Below are positions 1 through 8,136 of a stretch of 17,155 bases of DNA, in pieces. The notes beneath the pieces are model-generated. The model had not been told where the DNA came from. It saw nothing but the letters and a program-made list of their open reading frames with translations, and searched no databases. Within the stretch, counting starts at the first letter, position 1, and each line of letters opens with the position of its first letter. A program made the translations under genes and the position numbers. This DNA is from Acidimicrobiaceae bacterium (GTDB taxonomy: Bacteria > Actinomycetota > Acidimicrobiia > Acidimicrobiales > UBA8592): contig PAWI01000043.1 of the NCBI GenBank assembly GCA_002713485.1, positions 1 to 17,155 of the forward strand, read 5' to 3'.

Positions 1-1
1 A

Positions 2-370
2 TATGCATACGAGGAAACGATAGCTGTGGCTTCTCTTGTGCTTGGTGGCGTGATGCAGCGTCATCCGAGACTTGATGTGTGTGTTTCTCATGGCGGAGGA
101 GCGATAGCTTTTCTGAAACAGCGGTTTGAATCTATGGCTACTTTCCTTGGCACAGAATCAACGTTCGCTGAGGATCTGAAATTGTTATGGTTTGATTCGC
201 ATCTTGAAGAAGGCCCTGCACATGACCTAGTGGTGTCAACTGTAGGCCAGGACCGGATGGTTTTTGGAACAAATTTCGGTGGCTGGGACACTCCAACGGT
301 AATTACTGATTTTGATCAGAGTCTCACAACCAACGCAATTAAATTATTGCGTCTACCATGGAATGAATAA
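2..370 (+). CDS. Amidohydrolase 2 (ACMSD-like) family protein, 5'-truncated by window edge
   Basis: The reading frame is open to the left edge, so only the C-terminal third (about 122 residues) of a metal-dependent TIM-barrel hydrolase/decarboxylase is present. Family marks are a GG(V)xxRxPxLxxxxSHGGG stretch, where the His of HGGG is the usual active-site His, and, near the end, DRMVFGTN. In the aminocarboxymuconate-semialdehyde decarboxylase (ACMSD) family the last motif normally reads GTD, its Asp being a metal ligand; here it is Asn followed by FGGWD. A GTG at 26 lies inside the conserved domain and is not the true start. The next gene begins 14 nt downstream on the same strand, so the two amidohydrolases are probably co-transcribed. 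The substrate cannot be predicted. Confidence 0.8.
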   Translation, partial: YAYEETIAVASLVLGGVMQRHPRLDVCVSHGGGAIAFLKQRFESMATFLGTESTFAEDLKLLWFDSHLEEGPAHDLVVSTVGQDRMVFGTNFGGWDTPTVITDFDQSLTTNAIKLLRLPWNE

Positions 371-384
371 CGTAAGGGGAAACT

Positions 385-1656
385 GTGAAACCAATACTGA
401 TTCATAATGCACGGTTATTCTGTGGCGTTGACGAGGAAGTTATTGATGATGGAACGATTTGGGTCGCGAACGGCTTCATTAGATACGCTGGCCCATCTAT
501 AGATTTCAAGCAAGACGTTCAAAACGTTGAACGTTACGATGCAGCAGGAAAATTTGTGATGCCGGGCATGATAGAGTCACATGTTCATCTTTCATACAAC
601 AATGCGCATCCTCAACAGTTAAATAATCAGCCCTTACCTATCGCCATGCTCGATGCAGTTGATAATGCTCGTGTTTTACTCGGTTCAGGTTTCACATCTG
701 CAATTAGTTTCGGATCAGCTCAAGGTTTAGACGTCCCATTGCGTGACGCTATTAACGATGGGCGAGTTTGTGGTCCGCGACTTGAAGCATCGGATCGTGA
801 TTTGGGATCAACTGGAAGTAATGCGGATGGAACTTTTGGTGGTGATGATTCTAAGAAAATAATTGCAGATGGGCCGTGGGCTATTCGTAAAGCGGTCCGT
901 TCTCTAGCGAAAAAACGATGTGACATCGTAAAAATTTTCTTGGATGGAGAAGCGTTAAACGAATACGCTCCCCCAGGTGTGCTGACCTACAGCGATGAAG
1001 AGGTAGATGCAGCTGTAAGCGAAGCTCATATACGGGGCATGCGAGTTGTTTGCCATTCACGTTCCGCAGCTGCGGTGAAGCAAGCTGTGCGCTTTGGTGT
1101 GGATATTATCGGTCACGCTAATTACCTTGATGAAGAAGCTGTTTCAATGTTGGAAGCTGAACGGCACCGCATATTTGTTGGCCCAGGAATAGCATGGGAA
1201 GTTTCGTTGCTGGATAAAGGAGCTCAACTGGGGCTACCGCGTGATGCTATGGAACAACGAGGCTACCAGCGTGAAGTTGATGAAACGATCGCATCAGTTA
1301 AGAGGCTTCGTGAAAGCAATGTTCGTGTGTTAATCGGAGGTGATTATGGTCTCAATATCACGCCTCATGGAACGAACGCTAAAGATCTAGAATATTTCGT
1401 AGATTTATTTGGGATGTCTAACGTGGAAGCATTGTTATGCGCTACCCGCGATGGAGGTGCTGCTGCGAACACGGATGGTATGGTAGGCACACTTGAGCAT
1501 GGCAAATACGCTGATCTCGTTATTGTTGATGGAGATCCTTCTGTTGATGTAAGAGTTTTACAAGACCATGACCGGATTGTTGGTGTGATGAAAGCAGGGT
1601 TATTGCATCATGGTTTGCTTCGGAATAACCCCTATGCGTCGCTAAAAAACGATTGA
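385..1656 (+). CDS. Amidohydrolase family protein (imidazolonepropionase-like / Xaa-Pro dipeptidase type)
   Basis: This 423-residue protein is a full-length member of the metal-dependent amidohydrolase superfamily. Visible ligands in order are H66 and H68 (PGMIESHVHL), a candidate bridging Lys at K183 (DIVKIF), H224 (VVCHS), H244 (IIGHA) and D320 (GGDYG). The ordinary beta-sandwich ends are present: an N-terminal strand block (residues 1-60) and a C-terminal GTLEHGKYADLVIVDGDP segment. This architecture hydrolyses cyclic amides or acyl-amino-acid and dipeptide-like bonds in the cytoplasm. The start is GTG at 385 with a good ribosome binding site (AAGGGGA, 374-380). It follows the truncated amidohydrolase by 14 nt and precedes the ABM gene by 46 nt, which suggests one catabolic operon. 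The family is secure; the substrate is unknown. Confidence 0.88.
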   Translation: MKPILIHNARLFCGVDEEVIDDGTIWVANGFIRYAGPSIDFKQDVQNVERYDAAGKFVMPGMIESHVHLSYNNAHPQQLNNQPLPIAMLDAVDNARVLLGSGFTSAISFGSAQGLDVPLRDAINDGRVCGPRLEASDRDLGSTGSNADGTFGGDDSKKIIADGPWAIRKAVRSLAKKRCDIVKIFLDGEALNEYAPPGVLTYSDEEVDAAVSEAHIRGMRVVCHSRSAAAVKQAVRFGVDIIGHANYLDEEAVSMLEAERHRIFVGPGIAWEVSLLDKGAQLGLPRDAMEQRGYQREVDETIASVKRLRESNVRVLIGGDYGLNITPHGTNAKDLEYFVDLFGMSNVEALLCATRDGGAAANTDGMVGTLEHGKYADLVIVDGDPSVDVRVLQDHDRIVGVMKAGLLHHGLLRNNPYASLKND

Positions 1657-1702
1657 AAACAGAGATAATATATAAGCCGTTGAGAAATAAAGGGGGAAAG
1701 AA

Positions 1703-2002
1703 ATGATAGTTATTGCAGGTTCTTTCAGGTTTGATGATGGAGTCACTGAAGATGTGACGGCGGCATGCAAATCAGTTATGGAAGCAACGCATCAGGAAGA
1801 AGGGTGTCATGAATACATTTTCTATCCTGATCCATTAGATAGCAATATCTTGCGTGTGTTTGAAATGTGGGAGGATGCACAATCACTCAATAATCACTTT
1901 GGGACGAGTCACGTAGATGCGTTTCGGAAAGCGATGGGTGGGTGGACTATCTCAGAGCGAGAGATCAAAAAATTTGAGACAGATTCCTTTGAGTCAATGT
2001 GA
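1703..2002 (+). CDS. Antibiotic biosynthesis monooxygenase (ABM) domain protein, YgiN-like
   Basis: This 99-residue protein is a single ferredoxin-like alpha/beta ABM domain. Family features are an EEGCHEYIFYPDP segment (residues about 32-44; the family usually reads EpGc..Y), FEMWEDAQSL (about 54-63) and a following HFGTSHVDAF helix. Members are small dimeric cofactor-free quinol monooxygenases or related enzymes; many have no known substrate. The ATG at 1703 follows a strong purine-rich ribosome binding site (AGGGGGAAAG). The stop lies 10 nt before the start of the SDR gene, so the two are probably translated from one transcript. It is distinct from the second ABM-fold protein in this window (12801-13121), which looks like a heme-degrading enzyme. 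Confidence 0.85.
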   Translation: MIVIAGSFRFDDGVTEDVTAACKSVMEATHQEEGCHEYIFYPDPLDSNILRVFEMWEDAQSLNNHFGTSHVDAFRKAMGGWTISEREIKKFETDSFESM

Positions 2003-2012
2003 GCGGAGAATC

Positions 2013-2789
2013 ATGAGCCAACTAACAACACCTGAACTTTTTGATATGTCTGGTCATGTCGCAGTCATAACTGGCGCTGGACGAGGTATCGGGGAGGGAA
2101 TCGCTAAGTCTTTTTCTGAAGCGGGGGCATCTGTTGTTGTCGCCGCCCGAAGAACTGAAGAAATAGACCGTGTAGCGGCGGAAATTAATGAATCTGGTGG
2201 TTCTGCTATAGCTGTCACTACAGACGTCACCGATGATGATGCTGTGGAGAATCTTGCGAAATCAGCGATTGCAGAATATGGCAAATTAACTACATGGGTG
2301 AATAATGCAGGGGGATCTCCGATGAGGATGCCGTTATCGGACTTGCCTCGTGAGGAATGGGATCGCACAGTGGCCTTGAATCTCACATCTATTTATATCG
2401 GATGTGTCACAGCGGCCAAATACATGACGAAGGGGTCAATTATTAACATCACTTCCGGAGCAGGTTCAGGCCCGGTTCCTGGAAGCGGGCATTATGGAGC
2501 GTCAAAAGCTGGAACGAATTCTTTGACATGGACACTATCAGCTGAATTAGCTCCTGATATTCGAGTCAACGCTGTTGCTCCTGGAGCCATTCCGACTGAA
2601 GTCATGATGAAAGCTATCGGCAAAAACGAAAACCAACTAGATGAGATATTAGATGAGTGGAATATTCCGTTAGGTCGGTTAGGGACACCTCAAGATATAG
2701 GCGCAGCCTGCCTGTATTTAGCTTCGGAAGCTGCAAGTTGGGTGAGCGGTGAAATTCTTCGAGTTGGTGGTGGAGCAAAAGCCAGATAG
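2013..2789 (+). CDS. Short-chain dehydrogenase/reductase (SDR), classical type
   Basis: This 258-residue protein is a classical SDR oxidoreductase. It has the cofactor glycine motif TGAGRGIG (20-27), NNAG (97-100) and the catalytic Ser-Tyr-Lys set S148, Y161, K165 (YGASK). It ends with SEAASWVSGEILRVGGG, the usual C-terminal signature. Arg residues after the second strand (AARR, 44-47) favour NADP(H) over NAD(H), by analogy. I chose ATG 2013, preceded by GCGGAG. An in-frame ATG 32 codons upstream lies inside the preceding ABM gene and gives a non-homologous extension. It is the last gene of the plus-strand catabolic operon and probably oxidises or reduces an alcohol/ketone intermediate of the same pathway. 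Confidence 0.92.
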   Translation: MSQLTTPELFDMSGHVAVITGAGRGIGEGIAKSFSEAGASVVVAARRTEEIDRVAAEINESGGSAIAVTTDVTDDDAVENLAKSAIAEYGKLTTWVNNAGGSPMRMPLSDLPREEWDRTVALNLTSIYIGCVTAAKYMTKGSIINITSGAGSGPVPGSGHYGASKAGTNSLTWTLSAELAPDIRVNAVAPGAIPTEVMMKAIGKNENQLDEILDEWNIPLGRLGTPQDIGAACLYLASEAASWVSGEILRVGGGAKAR

Positions 2790-2822
2790 GCGATCACGTT
2801 CTAACAGAATTTCCTTCCTTCA

Positions 2823-2871
2823 TAGACGTCATAAAAAATTGACGGGAACAAAATAGAGCACTTAGACGTCA
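2823..2871. repeat. Two direct copies of TAGACGTCA, 40 bp apart
   Basis: TAGACGTCA occurs at 2823-2831 and again at 2863-2871, exactly 40 bp apart, in the gap between the SDR and the lipoprotein gene. Each copy contains the palindrome GACGTC, and four helical turns of spacing would place both on the same face. A TTGACG hexamer at 2839-2844 between them could be a -35 element, but no good -10 follows at the usual distance. The sites may be operators for the lipoprotein gene; this is inference. Confidence 0.4.
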
Positions 2872-2928
2872 AAGCATGTACACACCAAGTGGTTTGTGGT
2901 GATAGGAAAAATCTGTAGGAGTTTACCT

Positions 2929-3390
2929 ATGTTAGATAAGGGAAATAAGAGTTTTGGATTAATTCTTCTAGGGCTCACGATGCTTGCGGGGCTGTTTGGG
3001 TGTTCAGATTCTTCCTCTAAAGCACCAGAGGAGAATGACCGGGTAATCATCGGTGAGTCTGGATCTGGTGCAGCACGGTGTAAAGCATTAAGTATTGAAT
3101 GCGGGTACGGATACGACTATCAAGCAAACCAGACTGTTGATTTGTGGGAATTGAACGCTGATGGTTCTGCTTGGCTTCTAAAAGAGGAATATGCAGATGG
3201 GGGTGTACGTTGTGAGGCACTTACAGAGTCTTGTGGTTGGCGATGGTTTCCAAATACTGAAACATATATAGATGTGTGGGTTTTTGATTATGGTTCGATG
3301 AAGTTTATTGAAAACCCTGATCTTTCATCTATCCCTAAGGGTTTGCAACCTGGAGATCCACCGGTTAAACAACCTGGAAGAGAAAGCTAA
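2929..3390 (+). CDS. Putative lipoprotein with two copies of a 44-residue Cys module
   Basis: This 153-residue protein is not one I recognise. It has a lysine-containing N-terminus, a hydrophobic segment (9-23) and a lipobox-like LFGC giving a lipidated Cys at 25, followed by a Ser-rich linker. The mature part is an exact tandem duplication in layout. R50-C51-x6-C58-G aligns with R94-C95-x6-C102-G, and V70-D71-L72-W73 with I114-D115-V116-W117, each at a 44-residue offset without gaps. Each module may form one disulfide outside the membrane. The tail is Pro-rich. I chose ATG 2929 because AGGAG (2917-2921) sits 7 nt upstream; an earlier ATG at 2896 lacks this. It stops 5 nt before the end of the convergent oxygenase gene. 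Confidence 0.75.
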   Translation: MLDKGNKSFGLILLGLTMLAGLFGCSDSSSKAPEENDRVIIGESGSGAARCKALSIECGYGYDYQANQTVDLWELNADGSAWLLKEEYADGGVRCEALTESCGWRWFPNTETYIDVWVFDYGSMKFIENPDLSSIPKGLQPGDPPVKQPGRES

Positions 3391-3395
3391 AATTG

Positions 3396-4358
3396 TTATT
3401 TCCTAATCGTTTCAAAGACGGACGGTAATGCATGCACTGGTTTAGGTTCAGTGTAAATTTGTGCCATCTCTGCAATGATGCTTTTGTCTTCAATATTGTC
3501 TTTGGTAAGCCGAAGGTCATGTCCGTGTTCTTCCAAGTCAGCATTAAATATCGTTAAAACATCCTTGATTGATAATGGGTTCGCTTGTTTATGCTTTTGC
3601 TCTTCAATGTTTGTGTATACATTTGCTTTCCATAAAACTGACACACGATATTCGTTAAGCGGCGCCTCATAAATTTTTTCATCATGGTCGGTTACCACCC
3701 ATGTCTTATCGTCTGTGGGGAGAAGTTGCGCTGAGGGAGTTACGAGAACTGTTCCGTTATGAAAAGGCCCGACTGGACCTACTTGGTGGAACATTCCGTG
3801 GTTATCTCCAAGAAGGGCCGTATTTTTCATATTTCCGACGTGTTCTGTTGGTGGGTTATCGGGCCCTTTGGGCCAGTACAAGAGTCCGCCCCCTTCTACA
3901 TCGTCGAGCCACCATATCGCTGTTGCTTGAACGATTTCGTATGCGTTAAAAAGGTGAGACCACGTCATTGCTCGTAACAGCCACATGGGTGTATTTGCTC
4001 GTTCGCGTCCGTGGAATCGTGAATTATCAGTATGAGCGGGACCACCATCGTTTATTGCTGCCATGATGTTTACGTAGACGCTGTGTGGTTCTATGATGTC
4101 GGCGTTATAGAACGCTTTTGATTGATTGATGTATGTGTCGTTGTGGAGAAATATTTCTGATCCTTCTGCGATAAATGTGTCATGAACCCAGTCATTTTGG
4201 AACCACATGGGACGAGTTTTAGCGTGGGGGTCAGCTCCAGGATTGTACCAGCCACCAAGTGGTGTGTATGGGGCATGGGCTGATAGGAGATCGTGGACCT
4301 GTTGAAGATTTGGGAAAACGTCTTGGAGAATAAGGGGTTGGTCAGCGTAGCTCAGCAT
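3396..4358 (-). CDS. Putative Fe(II)/2-oxoglutarate-dependent oxygenase (double-stranded beta-helix)
   Basis: This 320-residue protein resembles the jelly-roll 2OG oxygenases but belongs to no subfamily I can name. Supporting residues are an HxD pair at H109-T-D111, then IWWLDDVEGGGLLYWPKG (148-165), recalling the strand before the distal His, H191 in MFHQVGPVG as a candidate third iron ligand, and R238 in YRVSV as a candidate 2OG carboxylate anchor. The H191-R238 distance is longer than typical, so the ligand assignment is tentative. The gene begins directly after the TAA of the flavin monooxygenase (TAAATG) with no obvious ribosome binding site of its own, which implies translational coupling and a shared pathway. 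There is no signal peptide, so it is cytoplasmic. Confidence 0.55.
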   Translation of the reverse strand: MLSYADQPLILQDVFPNLQQVHDLLSAHAPYTPLGGWYNPGADPHAKTRPMWFQNDWVHDTFIAEGSEIFLHNDTYINQSKAFYNADIIEPHSVYVNIMAAINDGGPAHTDNSRFHGRERANTPMWLLRAMTWSHLFNAYEIVQATAIWWLDDVEGGGLLYWPKGPDNPPTEHVGNMKNTALLGDNHGMFHQVGPVGPFHNGTVLVTPSAQLLPTDDKTWVVTDHDEKIYEAPLNEYRVSVLWKANVYTNIEEQKHKQANPLSIKDVLTIFNADLEEHGHDLRLTKDNIEDKSIIAEMAQIYTEPKPVHALPSVFETIRK

Positions 4359-6155
4359 TTATGTGAATGTAAGGCCGTCAAAGTCTTCACTTTCTACCCA
4401 TTCCTGCAGATAATTAAAGAATGCTACAGACCCTTCTGGGTAGCGTGCTGAGCTGAACAGGTCACGGTCGGTTGTCGTGTGACCTTCGTTATTGTAGTAA
4501 CCGGGTGTGCAATTAGCGAGGAAACCTCGGTCTTGGACTTCCAAGCTATTCACCCATTGAGTTTCAGCTTCGAGAGTAGGTTCAAGAGTTTCGTATCCCT
4601 TATCTACACATTCCCGAACCATTGCTGCTATGGCGGTAGAGGATTCACTGAAGTTATGCGTCACGTTCGCTACAAGATTTCCGCCTTGAGCTAAGCCAAG
4701 TATGAACAGGTTTGGGAACCCGTGAATGTTGATGCCGTGAAGGCTTTTCATTCCATCGCTCCAATGATCACTTAAGCTCTCCCCTGATTTTCCATATGTT
4801 TCATAGTGCGCTGTATGCACAATATGCACTTCAAATCCGGAAGCGAGAACTATGCAGTCAAGTTCATAGTGCTGACCATTGGCCCATATGCCAGTTTCAT
4901 CTATACGTTCAACTCCGCTACCGTCCGTATCTATGAGGTGAGTTGATGGATTATTGAAGGATTGGAGGTACTCGTCATGGAAGCATGGTCGTTTACAAAG
5001 TTGCCGATACCAAGGTTTAAGCGCTTCGGCAGCTGAATCATCAGTGACGATGGAATTGACTCTGGCACGGATTTCATTCATCTTTTCATCATCAGATTCG
5101 CTAAAAGCTTCTATCCAAACATCGTCAAGGCTAGCTCCAGGAGTATCTTGTATTTTATTAATAATGCGATCTCTTATACGAATAGCGATGTCTGTCCAGC
5201 CATCTTTGACTAGATCTTTATCAGCGAAACCGCCTGATTGAAGGGTGGCAAAATTGAGTAACCATTCTCGTTGCCAGCCTGGTTGAAGGTCTTTGAAATC
5301 ATCGTTGGTGAGTGGACGGTTATTTCGTATATCTATTGAAGAGGGAGTGCGCTGGAATACGTATAAATCTCCAGATGAGGCTGAGAGGTGAGGAATGCAT
5401 TGAACTGCTGTTGCGCCGGTTCCGATTATCCCAACTCGTTTATCAGCTAAACCTTCCATACGTTGACCAGTTCTGTCACCACCCGTGTAGTCGTAATCCC
5501 AGCGAGCTGTGTGGAACATGTGCCCTTTGAAATCTTCTATTCCTTGTATTCCTGGAAGTTTTGGCTTTGATATAGGACCTGTCCCCATAGTAAGGAACTG
5601 AGCTTTAAGTTCATCTCCTCGATCGGTTTTGATTATCCACCTTTTAGTTCGTTCGTCCCATCTAGCTTCTTCTACGCTTGTTGAGAAAAGCGCTCCTTCG
5701 TAGAGATTAAACGTTGAAGCTATACGTTTAGCGTGTTCGTGTATCTCAAAGCCTTGTACATATTTTTCGGATGGGAAATAATTCGTTTCTTCAAGAAGAG
5801 GTAGGTACACCATGGCAGCTGTGTCACACATGGCTCCTGGGTAGCGGTTCCAGTACCAGACACCTCCGACATCTCCCCCACTTTCGATTATAGTGACATC
5901 TTCAATTCCAGCTGCTTTCAGTCGTGCGCCTGCGCATAACCCTGCAAACCCTCCTCCTATAATTGCAACAGTTGTTTCATCTGTTCGTGGTTCTCGTTCT
6001 TCTCTATTGATGTATGGGTCTTCAAGGAGGTGAGCGAAACGTCCCGAAGGTTTAAGATACTGATTTGGCCCGTCGTTTCGAACGCGTTTATCCCGCTCAA
6101 GTTTGTAGCGTTCTCGTAACTGTTCTGCTGATAGATTATTTTCAGTAATGCTCAT
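4359..6155 (-). CDS. Type I Baeyer-Villiger monooxygenase (FAD/NADPH flavin monooxygenase)
   Basis: This 598-residue enzyme has the full class B flavin monooxygenase layout. An N-terminal extension (1-60) like that of the longer BVMOs is followed by an FAD Rossmann motif GGGFAG (67-72), the RYPGAMCD segment (104-111), the BVMO fingerprint F209-x-G211-x3-H215-x3-W219-D220, and a second Rossmann motif GTGATA (245-250) for NADPH. Such enzymes insert one oxygen into ketones to give esters or lactones. The length fits the 600-residue group (cyclopentadecanone or steroid type) better than the 540-residue group, but the substrate is not readable. No strong ribosome binding site precedes ATG 6155. 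The downstream probable 2OG oxygenase starts at the stop codon; the upstream DUF2207 gene ends 49 nt away. Confidence 0.9.
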   Translation of the reverse strand: MSITENNLSAEQLRERYKLERDKRVRNDGPNQYLKPSGRFAHLLEDPYINREEREPRTDETTVAIIGGGFAGLCAGARLKAAGIEDVTIIESGGDVGGVWYWNRYPGAMCDTAAMVYLPLLEETNYFPSEKYVQGFEIHEHAKRIASTFNLYEGALFSTSVEEARWDERTKRWIIKTDRGDELKAQFLTMGTGPISKPKLPGIQGIEDFKGHMFHTARWDYDYTGGDRTGQRMEGLADKRVGIIGTGATAVQCIPHLSASSGDLYVFQRTPSSIDIRNNRPLTNDDFKDLQPGWQREWLLNFATLQSGGFADKDLVKDGWTDIAIRIRDRIINKIQDTPGASLDDVWIEAFSESDDEKMNEIRARVNSIVTDDSAAEALKPWYRQLCKRPCFHDEYLQSFNNPSTHLIDTDGSGVERIDETGIWANGQHYELDCIVLASGFEVHIVHTAHYETYGKSGESLSDHWSDGMKSLHGINIHGFPNLFILGLAQGGNLVANVTHNFSESSTAIAAMVRECVDKGYETLEPTLEAETQWVNSLEVQDRGFLANCTPGYYNNEGHTTTDRDLFSSARYPEGSVAFFNYLQEWVESEDFDGLTFT

Positions 6156-6204
6156 TGTTATCTACTTGTACTGTAGTGGGTTGGTACAAAACTGAAAATT
6201 TATG

Positions 6205-8055
6205 TTACCAACCACCGCCACCGCCGCCACCGCCGCCACCGCCGCCGCCACCGCCGCCACCGCCGCCGCCGTCCATAAATCCGAGACCTCCATCGAAATC
6301 TCCAGGAATGTGACTATCAAACGCGTGTGCGGCGGCAGCAAAGAACAATACATCTTCATATCCATCGTCTAGACCGGCGGCTTTGCGGTTATAGCTTTTC
6401 AAATTATTATTCCAGTGATCAATTTCTCCTAATGCGACTGCCCACGCGGTGTAAAGTCGTAACGTTCCATTCTCTGCAGCTTGTTGCACATGTTTTGCCT
6501 CAGATGTTTTTATGAACTTTTTAAACCCTTGTATTTGAATCCATAGGCCAGAACCCTTGGGAGACCGAACAGCTAACTCCCAACCTCGATAAATGTAGGC
6601 GATATACATTCCAAAGAGGAAGGAAAATAAAAGTGCTACCGGCATAGAAAAAAATGCGACTATTGCTGAAAGGCCCAAAAGAAGCAAGAATGAAATTCCG
6701 GTTCCAAGGTGTTCTCCAAACGCAGCTTTTTTGTGAAACCATAGGTCTGAATGTTCGTACCATTCTTTTAGCTCTTCCCCTAATTTGTCCCAGCCGTAAG
6801 CGAAATCTGTCTTTGTGCGTAGCTCGCTTGTATGTTCTCCTATTTGTTTCATGTCAAGAGTTGGTTGATTTATAGCCGCGTTTTTCCCAAAAATTTCTCT
6901 CAAGGGTTGAGATTCCGGCGGATCTGACGACACGTACTGATATCTTGATCCATCTTTACTTTTTAGCTTGAGTGTCCCATCAACGACCTGTTGCAAAAAC
7001 CATGCCTGTTTGGCTTCTCGAGTAACTTCTTCGTTGATAAGAATTGCCCCATGGTAAGGGGTTACATTGTCAGGTGGCACAACGCTGAGTGTTACAAGTT
7101 TATTCATGTCGGCATAACTCAATGCTTTTGATGGCCCATCATTAGAATCAGCAAATGCAGCTTCGGTAGCGCCTCCGCTTCGGACGATATCTCTACCCCT
7201 GTAGAGAAGAAATTGTGTAACTCCTACTTTTCCTAAGATTGCGAGAAGTATGGCAAGAACGACATTAGTGATGTTGTTCCAAAGAGGATACCTACCATCA
7301 TTTCCCGTTGGGGCTTTCGGCGGAGGTAAAAAATCTGTCGATTCTGTAACAGGAAAATTGGTGCGTTGCGCTGCGATGAACAAGCCTGTTCTATCTGCAA
7401 TATTATCGGCTGTCACTATTACAATATCTCCAATTTGGTTGATGTCGCATCCAGGGTTTGAAGATGAATTTCCTCCAATGAATCCACAAGTTGGGTTTTC
7501 TAAGAGTTGTGGATACCGGAGTTGGATTGTTGCTGAGTTAATGTCCCATTCCCATCTCTCTGGTATTGCGTTCCAACAAATAGTTTCTCCAGATAAGCCG
7601 CACTGATCCGTTCTATCTAATATTTTCGGTTTCAATTCGTATTCAATGATGTATCGGTGAAGTCCGTAATTATCGATATTTGGTTCACCGATGCGGAGAC
7701 AAGTCCATCTAACCCCTGGATCTTGAATACATCTATTTCCGAATTCGGAGATTTCCCTGTAGTTCAAAATTTTCCAAAAATCAGGTGCGTGAGGGGACTC
7801 CACAGAATTGATACTCTGAACGTCGGGGATATCTCGATAGATGCCGCGTTGGGACTTTCCGGTGAAATCAGTATCAATAATCTCTACGATATCTACCGAA
7901 CCATCAGCCGAAATTTCAGCTGTGGTATAGAAACTTTTTGTTTCCTGAGGCTTCATTGAATATCCGAACCCAAACGCAAGAGCAACTCCGATGATGCTGA
8001 GGCTGCTGAAAATCCATGATCGAATTGTTCGGTTTCTTTTCTTGATTTTAATCAT
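6205..8055 (-). CDS. DUF2207 family membrane protein with C-terminal polyglycine tail
   Basis: This 616-residue membrane protein has a basic N-terminus and a first membrane segment (about 14-34). A large extracytoplasmic domain opens with the DUF2207 signature (YTTAEISADGSVDIVEIID then GIYRDIP, 43-77) and contains several Cys. It continues with a membrane segment (about 262-286), a cytoplasmic region, a hydrophobic pair (about 454-489) and a soluble C-terminal region. It ends in a DGG-rich stretch and 20 consecutive Gly plus Trp (596-616), a known ending in this family. The function of DUF2207 proteins is unknown. The ATG at 8055 has only a weak ribosome binding site. A 58-codon ORF precedes it by 81 nt on the same strand, and the BVMO follows. 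Confidence 0.85.
   Translation of the reverse strand: MIKIKKRNRTIRSWIFSSLSIIGVALAFGFGYSMKPQETKSFYTTAEISADGSVDIVEIIDTDFTGKSQRGIYRDIPDVQSINSVESPHAPDFWKILNYREISEFGNRCIQDPGVRWTCLRIGEPNIDNYGLHRYIIEYELKPKILDRTDQCGLSGETICWNAIPERWEWDINSATIQLRYPQLLENPTCGFIGGNSSSNPGCDINQIGDIVIVTADNIADRTGLFIAAQRTNFPVTESTDFLPPPKAPTGNDGRYPLWNNITNVVLAILLAILGKVGVTQFLLYRGRDIVRSGGATEAAFADSNDGPSKALSYADMNKLVTLSVVPPDNVTPYHGAILINEEVTREAKQAWFLQQVVDGTLKLKSKDGSRYQYVSSDPPESQPLREIFGKNAAINQPTLDMKQIGEHTSELRTKTDFAYGWDKLGEELKEWYEHSDLWFHKKAAFGEHLGTGISFLLLLGLSAIVAFFSMPVALLFSFLFGMYIAYIYRGWELAVRSPKGSGLWIQIQGFKKFIKTSEAKHVQQAAENGTLRLYTAWAVALGEIDHWNNNLKSYNRKAAGLDDGYEDVLFFAAAAHAFDSHIPGDFDGGLGFMDGGGGGGGGGGGGGGGGGGGGW
6208..6270. repeat. GGC/GGT trinucleotide microsatellite encoding polyglycine
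   Basis: Sixty bases (6211-6270) read on the minus strand as 20 consecutive Gly codons, all GGC or GGT; they are followed by a Trp codon and the stop. The run is far more GC-rich than the surrounding DNA and is a candidate for replication slippage, so the tail length may vary between strains. The alternative frame gives a spurious polyalanine ORF. Confidence 0.9.
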
Positions 8056-8136
8056 GCATTGAACCGTTTCATTCGGTCATACCGATAGCCCATATATGTA
8101 TTGTAACTTACATTTATTATGTAGTGAATAAATTAC

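Noticed and set aside
1917..2012. 32-residue N-terminal extension of the SDR from an upstream ATG
   Set aside because: It lies within the ABM gene in another frame and is not SDR-like; ATG 2013 has its own upstream ribosome binding site and fits family length.
2862..3050. Minus-strand ORF over the lipoprotein start
   Set aside because: It is antisense to the lipoprotein signal peptide and ribosome binding site; it has no recognisable features.
6162..6365. Minus-strand ORF with a long polyalanine/valine run
   Set aside because: It is the out-of-frame reading of the GGC/GGT polyglycine tract inside the DUF2207 gene.
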